Origin: Paenibacillus sp. Soil787
GTDB taxonomy: Bacteria > Bacillota > Bacilli > Paenibacillales > NBRC-103111
Direction: 5' to 3'
NCBI RefSeq assembly: GCF_001429545.1
Contig: NZ_LMSP01000006.1
Coordinates: 1 to 64,000 of the forward strand
Length of the DNA stretch: 64,000 nt
The first letter of the stretch is position 1. Each line of letters begins with the position of its first letter. A model generated the notes under the pieces. It ran no database searches, was not told the DNA's origin, and saw only the letters and a list, made by a program, of their open reading frames with translations. The position numbers and the translations under genes are program-made. Shown piece after piece: positions 63,047 to 64,000 of the stretch.

Positions 63047-64000
63047 CTAGCACTGATAAAACCCACCGTACCCCATCTCCGTAATGTCGCTGCGCACGAT
63101 GGTCTCGCCCGCGCATATCCGCGGGAGCAGCACATCAAAAGACGTGTACGGGTCATGCATCACGCAACCCGGCAAGCCCATGATCGGCACATCGCCCAGA
63201 TAGGCGATCATCAGCATCGAGCCCGGCAGCATCGGCGTGCCGTAGCTGACCACGCGGGCGCCGGCCTGCCTGATCGCACCCGGTGTGCGATCGTCCGGGT
63301 CCACGGACATGCCGCCCGTGACCAAGACCAGATCCACGCCCAGCGCTAGCATCGCGCGGATCTCACCAACAATCGCTTCGCTGTCGTCGAGCGCGAAGCG
63401 TTGGTCTACTACCTCGGAGCCGAGCTGCGCGAGCTTCTCCTTCACAACCGGGCCGAATTTATCCTTGATTCGGCCCTTGAAGACCTCGCTGCCCGTCGTA
63501 ATCACGCCCACGCGCAGCTTGCGAAACGGCTTCACCTCAAGCAAGGTGAAGCCCATCTCACGGCGAGCGGCGGCCAGACGCTCGACCTCCACAACCTTCG
63601 CTTCGTCCACAATCAGCGGGATCACCCGCGTGCCGACTAGCGAAGCGCCTGCCTGAACGACCGTGTTGCTGCGAATCGTTGACAACACGACCTCATCGAT
63701 GGCGTTCACACTGTCGACGAACGCCTTATCGATCTTGACCAAGCCGTGAATCGCCGATTTCACGTTCACTTTGCCCTCATGCGGCTCCGACAGCGTGAGG
63801 TGATCTCCAGCTATCGCCTTCGCCATACGCTGCGCAGCTTCATCCTCATGCAGGTAGCCAGGCTGCAGCTCCATCACATAAATATGCTCTTTGCCGATGC
63901 TCAGAAGCGCAGGAATATCGGCCTCCGTGACCTGATGGCCTTTGCGAAACAGGCGCCCTTTGAACTCACCAGGCAAAATCTGAGTCAGATCATGCGGCAA
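63047..64000 (-). CDS. Molybdopterin-binding protein, partial (MoeA/MogA-like)
   Basis: The last 317 or so residues; the start lies beyond the window edge. LRVGVITTGSEVF, DDSEAIVGEIRAML, LVLVTGGMSVDPDDRTPG and LPGCVMHDPYTSFD are the MoCF/molybdopterin-binding fold (MoeA domain 3 or MogA). The preceding stretch (KVNVKSAIHGLVKID) is less like canonical MoeA. Molybdenum enzymes are often Tat substrates, so the neighbourhood fits. Confidence 0.85.
   Translation of the reverse strand: MPHDLTQILPGEFKGRLFRKGHQVTEADIPALLSIGKEHIYVMELQPGYLHEDEAAQRMAKAIAGDHLTLSEPHEGKVNVKSAIHGLVKIDKAFVDSVNAIDEVVLSTIRSNTVVQAGASLVGTRVIPLIVDEAKVVEVERLAAARREMGFTLLEVKPFRKLRVGVITTGSEVFKGRIKDKFGPVVKEKLAQLGSEVVDQRFALDDSEAIVGEIRAMLALGVDLVLVTGGMSVDPDDRTPGAIRQAGARVVSYGTPMLPGSMLMIAYLGDVPIMGLPGCVMHDPYTSFDVLLPRICAGETIVRSDITEMGYGGFYQC

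Noticed and set aside
62841-63050. 69-codon frame in the tatA/B-molybdopterin gap
   Set aside because: Overlaps the CTGCA repeat element, no ribosome site; better explained as repeat DNA.

Overview
The window looks like chromosome from a spore-forming, S-layer-bearing Bacillota, most likely Paenibacillus or a close relative. The reasons are the ydcC-alr-ndoAI-ndoA-tex order, a CotD-like spore coat gene, an SLH-domain surface protein, a CIRCE-controlled groESL operon, lplB/lplC-type sugar transporters without their own ATPase, strong GGAGG ribosome sites and frequent GTG/TTG starts. No rRNA, tRNA, CRISPR array or intact insertion sequence was seen.

Region 1 (1-7.4 kb, minus strand) is conserved core: a YdcC/LolA-like lipoprotein, a SEC-C protein, alanine racemase, the NdoAI/NdoA antitoxin-toxin pair and Tex. 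Region 2 (7.65-38 kb) is a large surface-glycan locus. An acyltransferase gene and two small genes lie at its left edge. Next come an initiating polyprenyl-phosphate sugar transferase, two GT2 enzymes, a complete rmlACBD set for dTDP-L-rhamnose and a second rmlC. A strongly AT-rich block (about 16.8-32.4 kb) follows, holding a large polytopic GT-C-like protein, a GT4, a three-gene UDP-N-acetyl-6-deoxy-L-hexosamine pathway, a GT2/DUF2304/SMR-like module, a 1316-residue kinase-like/coiled-coil/double-GT2 protein, a methyltransferase and a Wzt/Wzm ABC exporter. Divergently transcribed are an O-antigen-ligase/TPR membrane protein and a secreted SLH protein. The simplest reading is an S-layer-type glycoprotein pathway: lipid-linked glycan is initiated, extended, end-capped and length-controlled in the cytoplasm, exported by the ABC transporter, then ligated to a surface protein. 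The methyltransferase plus kinase-like/coiled-coil pair recalls the chain terminator WbdD, here split and joined to glycosyltransferases; this is the most interesting system in the window.

Region 3 (38-45.4 kb) holds a C1A peptidase gene, a small rearranged islet with two broken genes meeting at about 39,640, a SWIM/SNF2 pair, cotD-like and a tiny basic peptide gene. Region 4 (45.4-58.5 kb, all minus) is a carbohydrate-use operon: two permeases, two paralogous solute-binding lipoproteins, an SDR dehydrogenase, an enolase-superfamily enzyme, an unusual rhamnose-mutarotase/SGNH-esterase fusion, an AraC-type membrane sensor-regulator and a heparinase II/III-like lyase, with a likely cre site upstream. 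Region 5 (58.6-64 kb) is core again: groES-groEL, tatC, a long-tailed tatA/B and the 3' part of a molybdopterin-binding gene cut by the window end.
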